From CAYNRG01 sp047974855 (GTDB taxonomy: Bacteria; Bacillota_I; Bacilli_A; Erysipelotrichales; Erysipelotrichaceae): a DNA stretch of 28,189 bases. The notes under the pieces were generated by a model. That model searched no databases, was not told the DNA's origin, and saw nothing but the letters and a program-made list of their open reading frames with translations. A program made the translations under genes and the position numbers. Shown here piece by piece: positions 1 to 8,070 of this stretch; position 1 is the first letter of the stretch, and each line of letters begins with the position of its first letter. Location: NCBI GenBank assembly GCA_047974855.1, contig JBKECT010000038.1, forward strand, positions 1-28,189, written 5' to 3'.

Positions 1-2502
1 CTTGAAGAGAGAATAGAAGAAAAGAAAGAAGATATCTTAAAAGAAGAAGAAGCAAGTGAGGCACTCTATTTGTATCAACAGCAGTTGGAACAAGAAGAGA
101 AAGACCGCATTAAAACATACCAATTATCTTTGGCGAAAGAAATTGAGCTTCAAGATATATCTGCTAACGAAATAATGAACAAGTTATTAAAACAGCAAGA
201 AACAAGAAAGACGTCATTGGAGCTAGATTATGAATTAAAGAAGAAAAGCGTTGCTTTAGCACTTGAACGTGAAATTAGTAGTATTCAAGAAAATTTAAAA
301 ACTGAAGAAGATGCATTATTGGAAGAAAAACGATCTTTGGAACAAATGTATAAATCGTTTCAAGAAGAGATGGCAGAAAAGAAAACAAACTTTAAACAGG
401 AAGTAAAAGTATTAGAAAAAGATAATGAATTAGCAAGAAAGCAATGGGATATTGAATTTAATGATTTAGTTCAAGGATATAAAGATAAACTTGAGCACTT
501 GGAGTCAAAAAAATCCGGAATGACGATACTTTCTGAAGAAAACATTGCTGGAATGAAGCGTGAATTCGAGCTAAGATTTTTAGAGTTGGAGAGAGAAAAA
601 GAAATTTCTACAACGGAAATATCAATGCTAGAAAAGCAGTTGTTTGTGCAACAAGAAAAATCCGAACAACTTGTTTCAAGCTTGAGGTTAGATCAAGAAA
701 GAAAAGAAAAAGAGAACAAACAAGAAGTAGAATACTATACTCAAGTGTTGGAAGGATTACAAGCTAAACATCAAGTTATGGAGCAATTTAAACAAGGTGA
801 AATTAATAAACACAACCAGTTGTTAGCTGAGTTAGTGGCTCAACAGGAAACGATTGAATCAGAACGTCAAATGATATTGAATAACCGTGAGATTGATTTT
901 GAAGAAAAACAAAAAACAATTGAAGCGAGCTTTGATTTGAAAATTCAAGAGTTTGTCGCTAAAGAGGAACAAGATATTAAAGTGTTAGAGACACAAAACG
1001 CAAATATTTTGGCTCGTTATAAAGTAGATGTTGAAAAACATAAACAAGATTTACAGCAAGAAGTTGTTTTGAAAAAGGAAGAGTATGATGGGTTGAAGCT
1101 TTCCTTTGAAAATGAGTTGAGTGCACTAGAAGTAGAGCTTCAAGAGCGCATTGAACAGTTGAAAGTGCAAGAAACTTCAAATGAACAAGAAAGATTGTTG
1201 AAACAAGAAGAAGAGAACCAAAAATGGAATGAACGTTTTGCAATCTTAACAGCGGATATTGAAGAAACAGTGCGCATGGGTGATGAGCAAAATGATAAGC
1301 TTAAGAATGAGTATATGGCTAAGCTTAAATCGATTGAATCGGAAAAAGAAGAATTAGGAACAAAATTAATTGAGGCAAAAGAAGCAGTACAAAAAATGGA
1401 TTTATCACTTAAGACACAACGCACAGAGTTTGAACAACATCGTCTAAACTTAGAACAAGAGTCTTCTAAAGCGGTTAATGAATTGAATCAGGCAATTCTT
1501 CTAGAAGAAAAGGTATTATCAGATGTGCAACAAGAAATTAATGATGAAATCCAAAAACTTTCATTAAAACGTGTAGCAGAAGAAGGAAAATTGAAAGAAT
1601 TAATTAACAAAAAAGAGGAAATTCTTTCTGAAGAACAAACTAGAATTAGTGAATTGATGGAAAAACAACAAGGAGTTTATGATAAACTTCTAGCTAAAAA
1701 GCAGCAAGCACTTGCAAATGAGAGAAAGAAACAAAATGCTCAACTAGAAAAAGAATTGAGCCGGTTAGAAGCGTTAAAAATTGAGCAAGGTGAAGAGTTT
1801 GATTTAACGATGGAAGAATTGAATACATCATTTGCAAATCAAAAAGTTGAATATGATCGATTACTTGAAGAACAAAGAAAACGTAATGATTTATATTTAA
1901 AAGAATATAAAGAACAGCAGTTTATTAGAGAGCAAGAGAAAGAGAGAAAGCTTCACCAACTTCTTTTAGCTAGTAGAGAAAGAGAAACAGAGCTAAAAAA
2001 TCAGATAGAGGTAGTAGAGATTGAAAAGAAAGAAGAATTAACACAATCTCAAAAGCAATATGAAGAATTATTACTTCAAGCAAACAATGAAGTAGAGGCA
2101 CTAAGACAGCGAATTGAAGAACAACTAGCAAAGGAAAAAGGGATACAAAATTTAGTTGAAGCGGGATATGGAAATAGCCATCATGAGCTTCTTCTAGCTT
2201 ACGAGAGAAAAGTGGAAGAAAGGACAGCAACATTATCAGAATTAGCTGAGAGAAGAATGTCTCTTCACCAGCAAAGAGAAGAAAAGATACTAGAAGAAAA
2301 TGAAAAATTAGCTCGTATGATTAAAGATGCTAATGATGAGTTAACAGAATTAGATGAGGCTATCTTAGGTGAACAAAGACGACTTGAAGAATTTGAGTTA
2401 GATTTAAGTGAAAAGAGAATAGCACAAAAAGAAGCGGAAATTGAAGAAAAGAATACGTTCTTTAAAAAATTAAATTTTTTAAAGAAACAACAAGAAAAGT
2501 AA
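1..2502 (+). CDS. Large coiled-coil protein, 5' end cut by window edge
   Basis: The frame is open from the first base to a TAA at 2500-2502, so the gene starts before the window; the TTG at 70 is only an internal codon. The visible 833 residues are almost entirely Glu, Lys, Gln, Leu and Ala in heptad-like order, with no Cys, hardly any Pro or Gly and two Trp. This indicates one very long alpha-helical coiled coil. I see no membrane segment, ATPase motif or sorting signal in this part. The C-terminus is a basic patch (KKLNFLKKQQEK). The gene lies 21 bases upstream of a DUF3196 gene that has its own ribosome binding site (GAGGGG), so they may share a transcript. A cytoskeletal, SMC-like or scaffold role is possible, but nothing here decides. 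Coiled coils of this composition attract spurious similarity, so I assign no function. Confidence 0.85.
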   Translation, partial: LEERIEEKKEDILKEEEASEALYLYQQQLEQEEKDRIKTYQLSLAKEIELQDISANEIMNKLLKQQETRKTSLELDYELKKKSVALALEREISSIQENLKTEEDALLEEKRSLEQMYKSFQEEMAEKKTNFKQEVKVLEKDNELARKQWDIEFNDLVQGYKDKLEHLESKKSGMTILSEENIAGMKREFELRFLELEREKEISTTEISMLEKQLFVQQEKSEQLVSSLRLDQERKEKENKQEVEYYTQVLEGLQAKHQVMEQFKQGEINKHNQLLAELVAQQETIESERQMILNNREIDFEEKQKTIEASFDLKIQEFVAKEEQDIKVLETQNANILARYKVDVEKHKQDLQQEVVLKKEEYDGLKLSFENELSALEVELQERIEQLKVQETSNEQERLLKQEEENQKWNERFAILTADIEETVRMGDEQNDKLKNEYMAKLKSIESEKEELGTKLIEAKEAVQKMDLSLKTQRTEFEQHRLNLEQESSKAVNELNQAILLEEKVLSDVQQEINDEIQKLSLKRVAEEGKLKELINKKEEILSEEQTRISELMEKQQGVYDKLLAKKQQALANERKKQNAQLEKELSRLEALKIEQGEEFDLTMEELNTSFANQKVEYDRLLEEQRKRNDLYLKEYKEQQFIREQEKERKLHQLLLASRERETELKNQIEVVEIEKKEELTQSQKQYEELLLQANNEVEALRQRIEEQLAKEKGIQNLVEAGYGNSHHELLLAYERKVEERTATLSELAERRMSLHQQREEKILEENEKLARMIKDANDELTELDEAILGEQRRLEEFELDLSEKRIAQKEAEIEEKNTFFKKLNFLKKQQEK

Positions 2503-2523
2503 TTGAAGTAACGAGGGGATATT

Positions 2524-3261
2524 ATGGAAAACTACTATCAAGAAGTTTTGGATGAAATTAGTAATTTGATTGATGATGAAAAATGGGATCAAGCTAATAT
2601 TTTAATCCATGCAGAGTTGAAAATGCCATATATCCCTTTTGATGTGGAAAAGAAGTTAGGGGAATATTTTCAGCTGGTTAAAGAAAATACAAAAAGCAAA
2701 AAAACAAGGTTGCTAAATGAGGAAGATCTGGAAACTTATTTGTTTTCAGATGAACAAAAGCAGTTGTTAGCAGCTAATCAGCTAGATAAATTGGATCTGA
2801 GGATGTATAGCGATGACCTTAAGAGATATTTTGCTGGAAAGCCTTATCTTCCTGCTGCACTATTACTCATTGATTCTTGTATTAGACAAGAACTGAAAGT
2901 GGAATTCACACTGAATAAAGATGGAGATGAGATTGTGTTTATTCCCAACCAATGTACTTGTGTTGATAAGTCAGAAAGCATTCTTCAAGCAGTGGCAAGG
3001 TTAGAGGATTTGTTGGGTAGTACAGAGCCTTCTTTGTTTGAATTGTGTAAAACGCTAATTTTTCAATGGGGTTTTGAGTATTTGCCCCTAAGTTATGCAG
3101 TATCAAAAGCAAAAACACTAGCTTTTGCAAGCGTATTGGGAGCGATGACTTATTTGGGAAGAGAAAAAGAATTTGAATTATTTTTTCACAATCATAAAAC
3201 TAAGGAAATCACTTGGGATGAGATTTTAGCATTTTGGGAGGATAAATCTTTAAAAATATAA
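2524..3261 (+). CDS. DUF3196-type protein (MPN330/MG237-like)
   Basis: A 245-residue soluble protein of unknown function, starting at an ATG behind GAGGGGAT. The N-terminus (YYQEVLDEISNLIDDEKW, then MPYIPFDVEKKL) resembles what I remember of the DUF3196 family, whose Mycoplasma pneumoniae member MPN330 has a solved structure. The rest looks helical, with a Cys-containing stretch (IPNQCTCVD) near residue 140 and no membrane helix. It sits directly before tig and lon, the same order as MPN330-tig-lon in M. pneumoniae and MG237-MG238-MG239 in M. genitalium, which supports the family call more than the sequence alone. A role near nascent-chain handling can be guessed from that order but is not shown. 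The promoter of tig overlaps its 3' end. Confidence 0.75.
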   Translation: MENYYQEVLDEISNLIDDEKWDQANILIHAELKMPYIPFDVEKKLGEYFQLVKENTKSKKTRLLNEEDLETYLFSDEQKQLLAANQLDKLDLRMYSDDLKRYFAGKPYLPAALLLIDSCIRQELKVEFTLNKDGDEIVFIPNQCTCVDKSESILQAVARLEDLLGSTEPSLFELCKTLIFQWGFEYLPLSYAVSKAKTLAFASVLGAMTYLGREKEFELFFHNHKTKEITWDEILAFWEDKSLKI

Positions 3262-3262
3262 T
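3234..3262 (+). promoter_or_regulatory. Likely sigma-A promoter for tig
   Basis: TTGGGA (3234-3239), a 17-base spacer and TATAAT (3257-3262) overlap the last codons of the DUF3196 gene. The -10 is perfect and the -35 has four of six consensus bases. It would give tig about 45 bases of leader. Confidence 0.5.
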
Positions 3263-3315
3263 AGAATTTGCTATACTTATATAGAAATATTTTGGAAATA
3301 GAGGAGGAAGCGAAA

Positions 3316-4587
3316 ATGTCAAATTGGACAATATTAGAAAAATCAAAAGGTGAATTAACAACAACATTAGATGGTGTAACATGGAAAGAAGCATGTACTA
3401 AAGCCTTTGATAAATTAGCGAAGGAAGTTGAAATTCCAGGGTTTAGAAAAGGACAAGCTCCTAAAAATTTAGTGGAAAAGCAAGTGTCACAAAATAACGT
3501 GTATATTGAAGCTATTGAAAGCTTAGCAAACCAAGCATTAATTGAAGGAATTGAAGAGCATCAATTAACTCTAGTTGCACGTCCTGAGCTTAAGATTAAT
3601 AGTTTTACAGCAGATCAAGCAGAAATTGGATTTATTTTAGTTGTAAAACCAGAAGTAAAATTAGGAGAATACAAAGGTATTGAGTATAAAGTTGAGGGAG
3701 TAACTGTAGAAGATGCAGAAATTGATGCAGAAATTGAAACATTACGCGAACGCTTTGTTGACATGATTGCAAAAGATGGTTCTGCAGAAAATGGGGACAC
3801 GGTGGTCATTGATTTCCTTGGAAAGAAAGATGGCGTTGCCTTTGATGGCGGAGCGGCTCAAGGGCACCAGTTAGAACTGGGGTCACGAACTTTTATTCCG
3901 GGATTTGAAGAGCAATTAGTTGGAGTAAAAGCAGGAGATAAAAAAGATATTGACATTACTTTCCCTGAAGATTACCATGCAGCTGAATTAGCTGGAGCAC
4001 CAGTGGTTTTTGAAGTTACAGTTCATGAAGTAACGCGTAAGGAAATCCCTAATTTGGATGATGAGTTTGCAAAAGATGTGAATGCACCTAATGTAGAAAC
4101 TTTGGCAGATTTAAAAGAGCATATTCGTAAAGATTTAGAAAGTAGCAAAACTGAACGTGCAGAAAACAGCGCAATGGATCAGCTGATGTCTCAGGTGGTG
4201 GATGGAGCAGAAGTTGATATTCCAGAAGAAATGATTCGTGAAGAAACGGATCAAATGATCCAAGAATTTGCACAAAGAATTCAACAACAAGGAGTTTCTC
4301 TATCAGCATTTTTAGAAATGACTGGTCAGAAATCAGAAGATCTTCGTGAACAAATGGGTCAAGATGCCTCTAAAAAAGTAAAACTTCGCCTTGTTTTAGA
4401 AGAAGTTGCAAAACAAGAAAACCTAGAGGTTGAAGAGAGCGAGATTGAAGAAGAATATAAATCAATTTCTGAACAATATCACATGGAAGTGGATAAGCTA
4501 AAGGAAATGATACAAACAACAAATTTAAAATATGATATTCGTTTGCGTAAGGCATATGAATTAATTAAAGATTCTGCTAAGAAATAA
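3316..4587 (+). CDS. tig: Trigger factor, ribosome-associated chaperone
   Basis: A 423-residue trigger factor that docks at the ribosome exit tunnel, shields nascent chains and has peptidyl-prolyl isomerase activity. I chose the ATG at 3316 because AGGAGGAAG lies just before it; the frame extends back to a TTG at 3268, but those 16 codons precede the ribosome binding site. The ribosome-docking signature GFRKGQAP is at residues 42-49. The FKBP-type isomerase domain follows (about 150-245; GDTVVIDFLGKKDG, then LGSRTFIPGFEEQLVG). The C-terminal arm domain (about 250-423) is helical and acidic. Length and domain order are normal for the family. Downstream are lon and ysxC; clpX, often found between tig and lon in Bacilli, is absent here. 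Confidence 0.97.
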   Translation: MSNWTILEKSKGELTTTLDGVTWKEACTKAFDKLAKEVEIPGFRKGQAPKNLVEKQVSQNNVYIEAIESLANQALIEGIEEHQLTLVARPELKINSFTADQAEIGFILVVKPEVKLGEYKGIEYKVEGVTVEDAEIDAEIETLRERFVDMIAKDGSAENGDTVVIDFLGKKDGVAFDGGAAQGHQLELGSRTFIPGFEEQLVGVKAGDKKDIDITFPEDYHAAELAGAPVVFEVTVHEVTRKEIPNLDDEFAKDVNAPNVETLADLKEHIRKDLESSKTERAENSAMDQLMSQVVDGAEVDIPEEMIREETDQMIQEFAQRIQQQGVSLSAFLEMTGQKSEDLREQMGQDASKKVKLRLVLEEVAKQENLEVEESEIEEEYKSISEQYHMEVDKLKEMIQTTNLKYDIRLRKAYELIKDSAKK

Positions 4588-4615
4588 GGCGATTTACGTC
4601 TTATTTTGAATTTTT
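4583..4615 (+). terminator. Hairpin in the tig-lon gap, weak terminator or processing site
   Basis: AATAAGGCG (4583-4591) pairs with CGTCTTATT (4597-4605) around the loop ATTTA, including one G-T pair. It is followed by a broken T-rich stretch. It overlaps the tig stop codon and lies just before the lon ribosome binding site. The interrupted T tract makes full termination unlikely, so partial attenuation between tig and lon is the reading I favour. Confidence 0.4.
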
Positions 4616-4627
4616 GGAGGACACAGG

Positions 4628-6940
4628 ATGAAAAAAGATATGAAAATAGAATTACCATTATTAACCACAAGGGGAGTCATTGTATTTCCTGAGCAAAGAA
4701 TGGTATTAGAAGTTGGACGAACTGAAAGTTTAAATGCAGTTCAGGTTGCTCAAAGTGATTATGATAACCATCTATTTGTGACAGCGCAAGTCGATATTTT
4801 TGATAAGGAAGTTAACTACGATAAAATCTATGAAGTAGGAACTATCTGCAAAATTGAGTCATCAAAAAGTAAAGATGGGTTAATCTTAATCAACTGTATT
4901 GGGATTGAAAGAGCTAAAATATCAGAGAAAAAAATAAAAGAGGGTAGAGCTATTGCTGAAGTTGTTACTATGCCTGATGAAATCGGTGATTTCAAAGAAG
5001 AAGTAATGTTGGTCAATCGAGTTGCTCGAAAGATGGAAGATTTTGGAAGTGGAATTCGTAACTTTCCAAAAGACGTTATTACGAAAATGGCACATGGTGT
5101 TTCAGCGGTTTCTTTAACACACCAGTTTGCACATTATTTTGTTATGCCACAAGAGCATCAACAACGAATGTTAGAAACAACAAATGTTAATGAACGATTG
5201 AATTTAATTTTGGATGAGTTGGAAGAAGAAAGAAGAGTTCAACATTTAGAGAAAGAAATTAATGATAAGGTTCGTGATCGCTTAGAGATTGGACAAAGAG
5301 AATACTATTTAAGAGAAAAGCTGAAGACAATTAAAGAAGAGCTAGGTGATATTGCGAATGTAACAGATGATGTAGAAGATATTAGAGAGTTAATTGAAAA
5401 AAATCCTTATCCAGAATCAGTGAAGAAAAAGGCGTTAGAGGAACTTCAACGATATGAAACCCTACCATCATCATCGGGAGAGGCATCGGTTGTAAGAACC
5501 TATTTAGATTGGTTGTTAAAAACTCCATGGTATGGAGAAACAGAGGATACCAAGGAATTGAAAGATGTTCAAAAATCGTTAGATGAAGAACATTATGGGC
5601 TTGAAAAAGTTAAAGAAAGAATCATGGAATACTTAGCAGTTAAAGAAATGACAAGCAGTTTAAAAGCACCTATTTTATGTCTTGTAGGTCCTCCAGGGGT
5701 GGGGAAAACATCTTTAGCTAAATCAATCGCAACAGCCTTGAATAGAAAATTCATCAAGGTGTCATTAGGTGGTGTGAAAGATGAATCAGAAATTCGTGGA
5801 CATCGCCGTACTTACTTAGGGAGTATGCCAGGAAGAATAATACAAGGAATGAAATCTGCTGGGGTTATTAATCCAGTCTTCTTAATCGATGAAATAGACA
5901 AGATGGGTTCTGATTATAAAGGTGATCCAAGTAGTGCAATGTTAGAAGTTTTAGACCCTGAACAAAACAAATTATTCTCAGATCATTACTTAGAGGAACC
6001 GTATGATTTATCTAAAGTAATGTTTATCGCAACAGCAAACTATTTAGAAGAGATTCCTCATGCACTACAAGATCGCTTGGAAATTATTAACTTATCAAGT
6101 TATACAGAATTGGAAAAAATCAATATTGCAATGGAACACTTAGTGCCTAAGCAAATTGAAGTTAATGGGTTGAAAGAGAGTCAATTTAAAATTTCAGAAA
6201 ATGAAGTGTTATATTTGATTCGCCACTATACAAGAGAAGCTGGTGTTAGGCAGTTGGAAAGAGTCATTGCGTCTTTATGCAGAAAGGTAGTTTTATCTAT
6301 CCTGAAAGAAAAGAAGAAATCTGCGAAAATAACAAAGAAAATGATTCAAGAGTGGCTAGGAAATGAAAAGTTTGAGTATGGTCAAAAAGAAAAGAAAAGC
6401 CAAGTAGGAGTTGTTACTGGGTTAGCTTATACTTCATTTGGTGGAGATGTACTTCCTGTAGAAGTAACTTATTTTGATGGCAAGGGTCAATTTGTGGTGA
6501 CTGGATATTTGGGTGATGTTATGAAAGAGTCAACATCAATTGCATTAGATTACATCAAATCAAATGCAAAAAAATATGATATTGATCCAAAATTCTTTGA
6601 AACTCACGATATTCACATTCATGTTCCTGAAGGAGCAGTCCCTAAAGATGGACCAAGTGCAGGGATTACTTTGACAACTGCGATTGTGTCAGCTATCACA
6701 AAGAAACCAGTGGATTCGAAGATAGCGATGACTGGAGAAGTAACCTTAAGAGGGCATGTTTTGGCTATTGGAGGATTACGAGAAAAATCATTGGCTGCTC
6801 ATCGAGTAGGGATTAGAAAAGTTATTATGCCTAAAAGCAACACGAAGGATATTGATGAATTCCCAGAAATTTTAAAGAAAGATATGGAGTTTATTCCAGT
6901 GGAAACAATGGACCAAGTTTTGAAAGAAGCTCTGGTTTAA
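4628..6940 (+). CDS. lon: ATP-dependent protease Lon (LonA type)
   Basis: A 770-residue cytoplasmic AAA+ serine protease that degrades misfolded and regulatory proteins. It begins at an ATG seven bases after GGAGG. In order it shows the N-terminal LAN substrate domain (from LPLLTTRGVIVFPEQ), a helical linker, the AAA+ module with Walker A GPPGVGKT at residues 354-361 and Walker B FLIDEID, and the C-terminal protease domain. The catalytic serine is S677 in PKDGPSAG and the lysine is K720 in GGLREKSLAAHR, the same 43-residue spacing as in E. coli Lon. Length is typical of LonA. I see no CIRCE or CtsR box upstream, so heat-shock control is not evident. The stop codon abuts the ysxC start. Confidence 0.98.
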   Translation: MKKDMKIELPLLTTRGVIVFPEQRMVLEVGRTESLNAVQVAQSDYDNHLFVTAQVDIFDKEVNYDKIYEVGTICKIESSKSKDGLILINCIGIERAKISEKKIKEGRAIAEVVTMPDEIGDFKEEVMLVNRVARKMEDFGSGIRNFPKDVITKMAHGVSAVSLTHQFAHYFVMPQEHQQRMLETTNVNERLNLILDELEEERRVQHLEKEINDKVRDRLEIGQREYYLREKLKTIKEELGDIANVTDDVEDIRELIEKNPYPESVKKKALEELQRYETLPSSSGEASVVRTYLDWLLKTPWYGETEDTKELKDVQKSLDEEHYGLEKVKERIMEYLAVKEMTSSLKAPILCLVGPPGVGKTSLAKSIATALNRKFIKVSLGGVKDESEIRGHRRTYLGSMPGRIIQGMKSAGVINPVFLIDEIDKMGSDYKGDPSSAMLEVLDPEQNKLFSDHYLEEPYDLSKVMFIATANYLEEIPHALQDRLEIINLSSYTELEKINIAMEHLVPKQIEVNGLKESQFKISENEVLYLIRHYTREAGVRQLERVIASLCRKVVLSILKEKKKSAKITKKMIQEWLGNEKFEYGQKEKKSQVGVVTGLAYTSFGGDVLPVEVTYFDGKGQFVVTGYLGDVMKESTSIALDYIKSNAKKYDIDPKFFETHDIHIHVPEGAVPKDGPSAGITLTTAIVSAITKKPVDSKIAMTGEVTLRGHVLAIGGLREKSLAAHRVGIRKVIMPKSNTKDIDEFPEILKKDMEFIPVETMDQVLKEALV

Positions 6941-7525
6941 ATGGATTACTTTGAAGTTGAGTTTTTAACAAGTTCGCAAGGTAAAGAAGGATGGCCTGAA
7001 ACCTCTTTGCCAGAGTTTGTATTTGCAGGAAGAAGTAATGTTGGTAAGTCATCGATGATTAATGCGATGGTCAACAGAAAAAGATTAGCTTATGTAGGAA
7101 ACACACCAGGAAAAACTAGACTGTTGAATTTCTTTTCAGTCAACAAAATAGTTGTTTTTGTGGATGTTCCGGGATATGGATTTGCGAATCGATCACAAAA
7201 GGAAGTTGCTTTATTTGGGAAAATGATGGATGAGTATTTCACTCAAAGAAGCCAACTTAGAGCACTAATATTACTGGTAGATTATCGGCATACACCAACA
7301 CAAGATGATTTGGAAATGATTGAGTATGCGAGGTCATGTAGATTACCCATTATTGTTTGTGCTACCAAAAAGGATAAGTGTAAACAAAGTGAGCTGAAAG
7401 TATTTAAGAAACGGATCGCTGAAAAATTGAAAGTTCCTGAGACAAGCTGTTTAGGTGTATCCAGTAAGACAAAAGATGGCGTGCAGGAATTGTGGGATAA
7501 AATCTATGAGTTGACAGCGCAGTAA
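6941..7525 (+). CDS. ysxC: Ribosome-biogenesis GTPase YsxC/EngB
   Basis: A 194-residue TRAFAC GTPase needed for late assembly of the 50S subunit. G1 is GRSNVGKS (residues 30-37), followed by the G2-region threonine in NTPGKTR, G3 DVPGYG, G4 TKKDK and a G5-like SSK near residue 172. The EngB-specific DVPGYGFA is present. Its ATG follows the lon stop codon with no gap, so it is translationally coupled; the ribosome binding site (GAAAG-like) lies inside lon. Lon-ysxC adjacency is common in Bacillota. A strong terminator follows. Length is normal and nothing is missing. Confidence 0.97.
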   Translation: MDYFEVEFLTSSQGKEGWPETSLPEFVFAGRSNVGKSSMINAMVNRKRLAYVGNTPGKTRLLNFFSVNKIVVFVDVPGYGFANRSQKEVALFGKMMDEYFTQRSQLRALILLVDYRHTPTQDDLEMIEYARSCRLPIIVCATKKDKCKQSELKVFKKRIAEKLKVPETSCLGVSSKTKDGVQELWDKIYELTAQ

Positions 7526-7534
7526 TAAGCATTG

Positions 7535-7562
7535 AAAAGAGGGTAAAATCTCTTTTTTTTTT
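7535..7562 (+). terminator. Rho-independent terminator after ysxC
   Basis: AAAAGAG (7535-7541) pairs with CTCTTTT (7550-7556) around the loop GGTAAAAT and runs into a T tract. It closes the lon-ysxC transcript and separates it from the accessory operon. Confidence 0.85.
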
Positions 7563-7627
7563 AATACTAAGACAAGTGCTGGGTGTCAAACGATTGTGAA
7601 ATATTGTAGAATTAACTATATAAGTAT

Positions 7628-7668
7628 TAGCTAAATTCTTTGTCTAATTATTCTACTATCATTTTACA
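7628..7668 (+). repeat. Upstream box, copy 1 (pairs with 11216-11251)
   Basis: TAGCTAAATTCTTT (7628-7641) and ATCATTTTACA (7658-7668) recur as TAGCTAAACTCTTT (11216-11229) and ATCATTTTACA (11241-11251). In both places the second half ends 20-21 bases before the -35 of a good promoter. It is either a shared regulatory element or part of a duplicated promoter region. Confidence 0.5.
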
Positions 7669-7688
7669 CGATCTAACTTGTTATAAAA

Positions 7689-7717
7689 TTGACAAAAATT
7701 GCTATCGGTGATATATA
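7689..7717 (+). promoter_or_regulatory. Sigma-A promoter of the peptide/ABC operon
   Basis: TTGACA (7689-7694), 17 bases, then TATATA (7712-7717) inside an alternating TA run. The -35 is perfect. It predicts a start near 7724 and a leader of about 50 bases before the peptide gene. Confidence 0.75.
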
Positions 7718-7776
7718 TATATAGAATTTAGATACTTTAACAATATGAAGGGATGAAAGATACGGAGTAACTAAAT

Positions 7777-7971
7777 ATGCTATATAAAATGATTTGTTTC
7801 AAGCTAAGGAAAAAGATGGATTATATGAAACAAACAATTATTCAATTTATCAAAGGAATTGCTTCCGTTTTAAATTTACTGGCTTTGCCTGTGGTAGTAT
7901 TTGCGAAAGGATATACATATGGATTTCCAAATAATGTGAATTATACAAAAAATGTTGAAACTCAAAACTGA
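7777..7971 (+). CDS. Putative secreted small peptide (bacteriocin- or signal-like precursor)
   Basis: An unrecognised 64-codon frame. The ATG at 7777 follows GGAG by nine bases; in-frame ATGs at 7816 (AAGGA five bases before it) and 7825 are also possible. From 7825 the product would be MKQTIIQFIKGIASVLNLL and onward: a positively charged end, a hydrophobic core and a signal-peptidase-like VFA site, leaving a 21-residue peptide beginning KGYTYGFPNN. That is the layout of a small exported peptide. It is the first gene behind a strong promoter and is followed by an ABC exporter, which fits a bacteriocin, pheromone or other toxic peptide, but I recognise no family. The frame ends in TGA and stays open for 22 more codons rich in Tyr (LEFYYDGYVQ), so the tail may have been lost by mutation. 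Confidence 0.5.
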   Translation: MLYKMICFKLRKKMDYMKQTIIQFIKGIASVLNLLALPVVVFAKGYTYGFPNNVNYTKNVETQN

Positions 7972-8068
7972 ATCAAACTTGAGTTCTATTATGATGGATA
8001 TGTGCAAGTTACACCGTCTCACAGATATAATGGAAAATAGTTTGATATCTGAAAATGGAGAAAAATAA
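7952..8068 (+). CDS. Possible 38-codon ORF overlapping the peptide gene
   Basis: In the +1 frame relative to the peptide gene, an ATG at 7952 opens a 38-residue frame (MLKLKTESNLSSIMM...) that ends at a TAA two bases before the next gene. It has no clear ribosome binding site. It could be translated by coupling, be the true tail of the peptide after a frame change in the A-run near 7947-7952, or be chance. Confidence 0.2.
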   Translation: MLKLKTESNLSSIMMDMCKLHRLTDIMENSLISENGEK

Positions 8069-8070
8069 TA

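Noticed and set aside
70..72. TTG at 70 as start of the coiled-coil gene.
   Set aside because: The frame is open back to base 1 with the same Glu/Lys-rich composition and no ribosome binding site precedes the TTG.
3268..3315. N-terminal extension of trigger factor from TTG 3268.
   Set aside because: AGGAGG lies inside this segment, just before ATG 3316, and the docking motif falls at its normal position only from 3316.
7969..7971. TGA of the peptide gene read as Trp (mycoplasma-like code), giving a longer peptide.
   Set aside because: thrS ends in TGA at a normal ATGA junction, the ATPase at 10777 ends in TGA just before a terminator, and Trp is encoded by TGG throughout.
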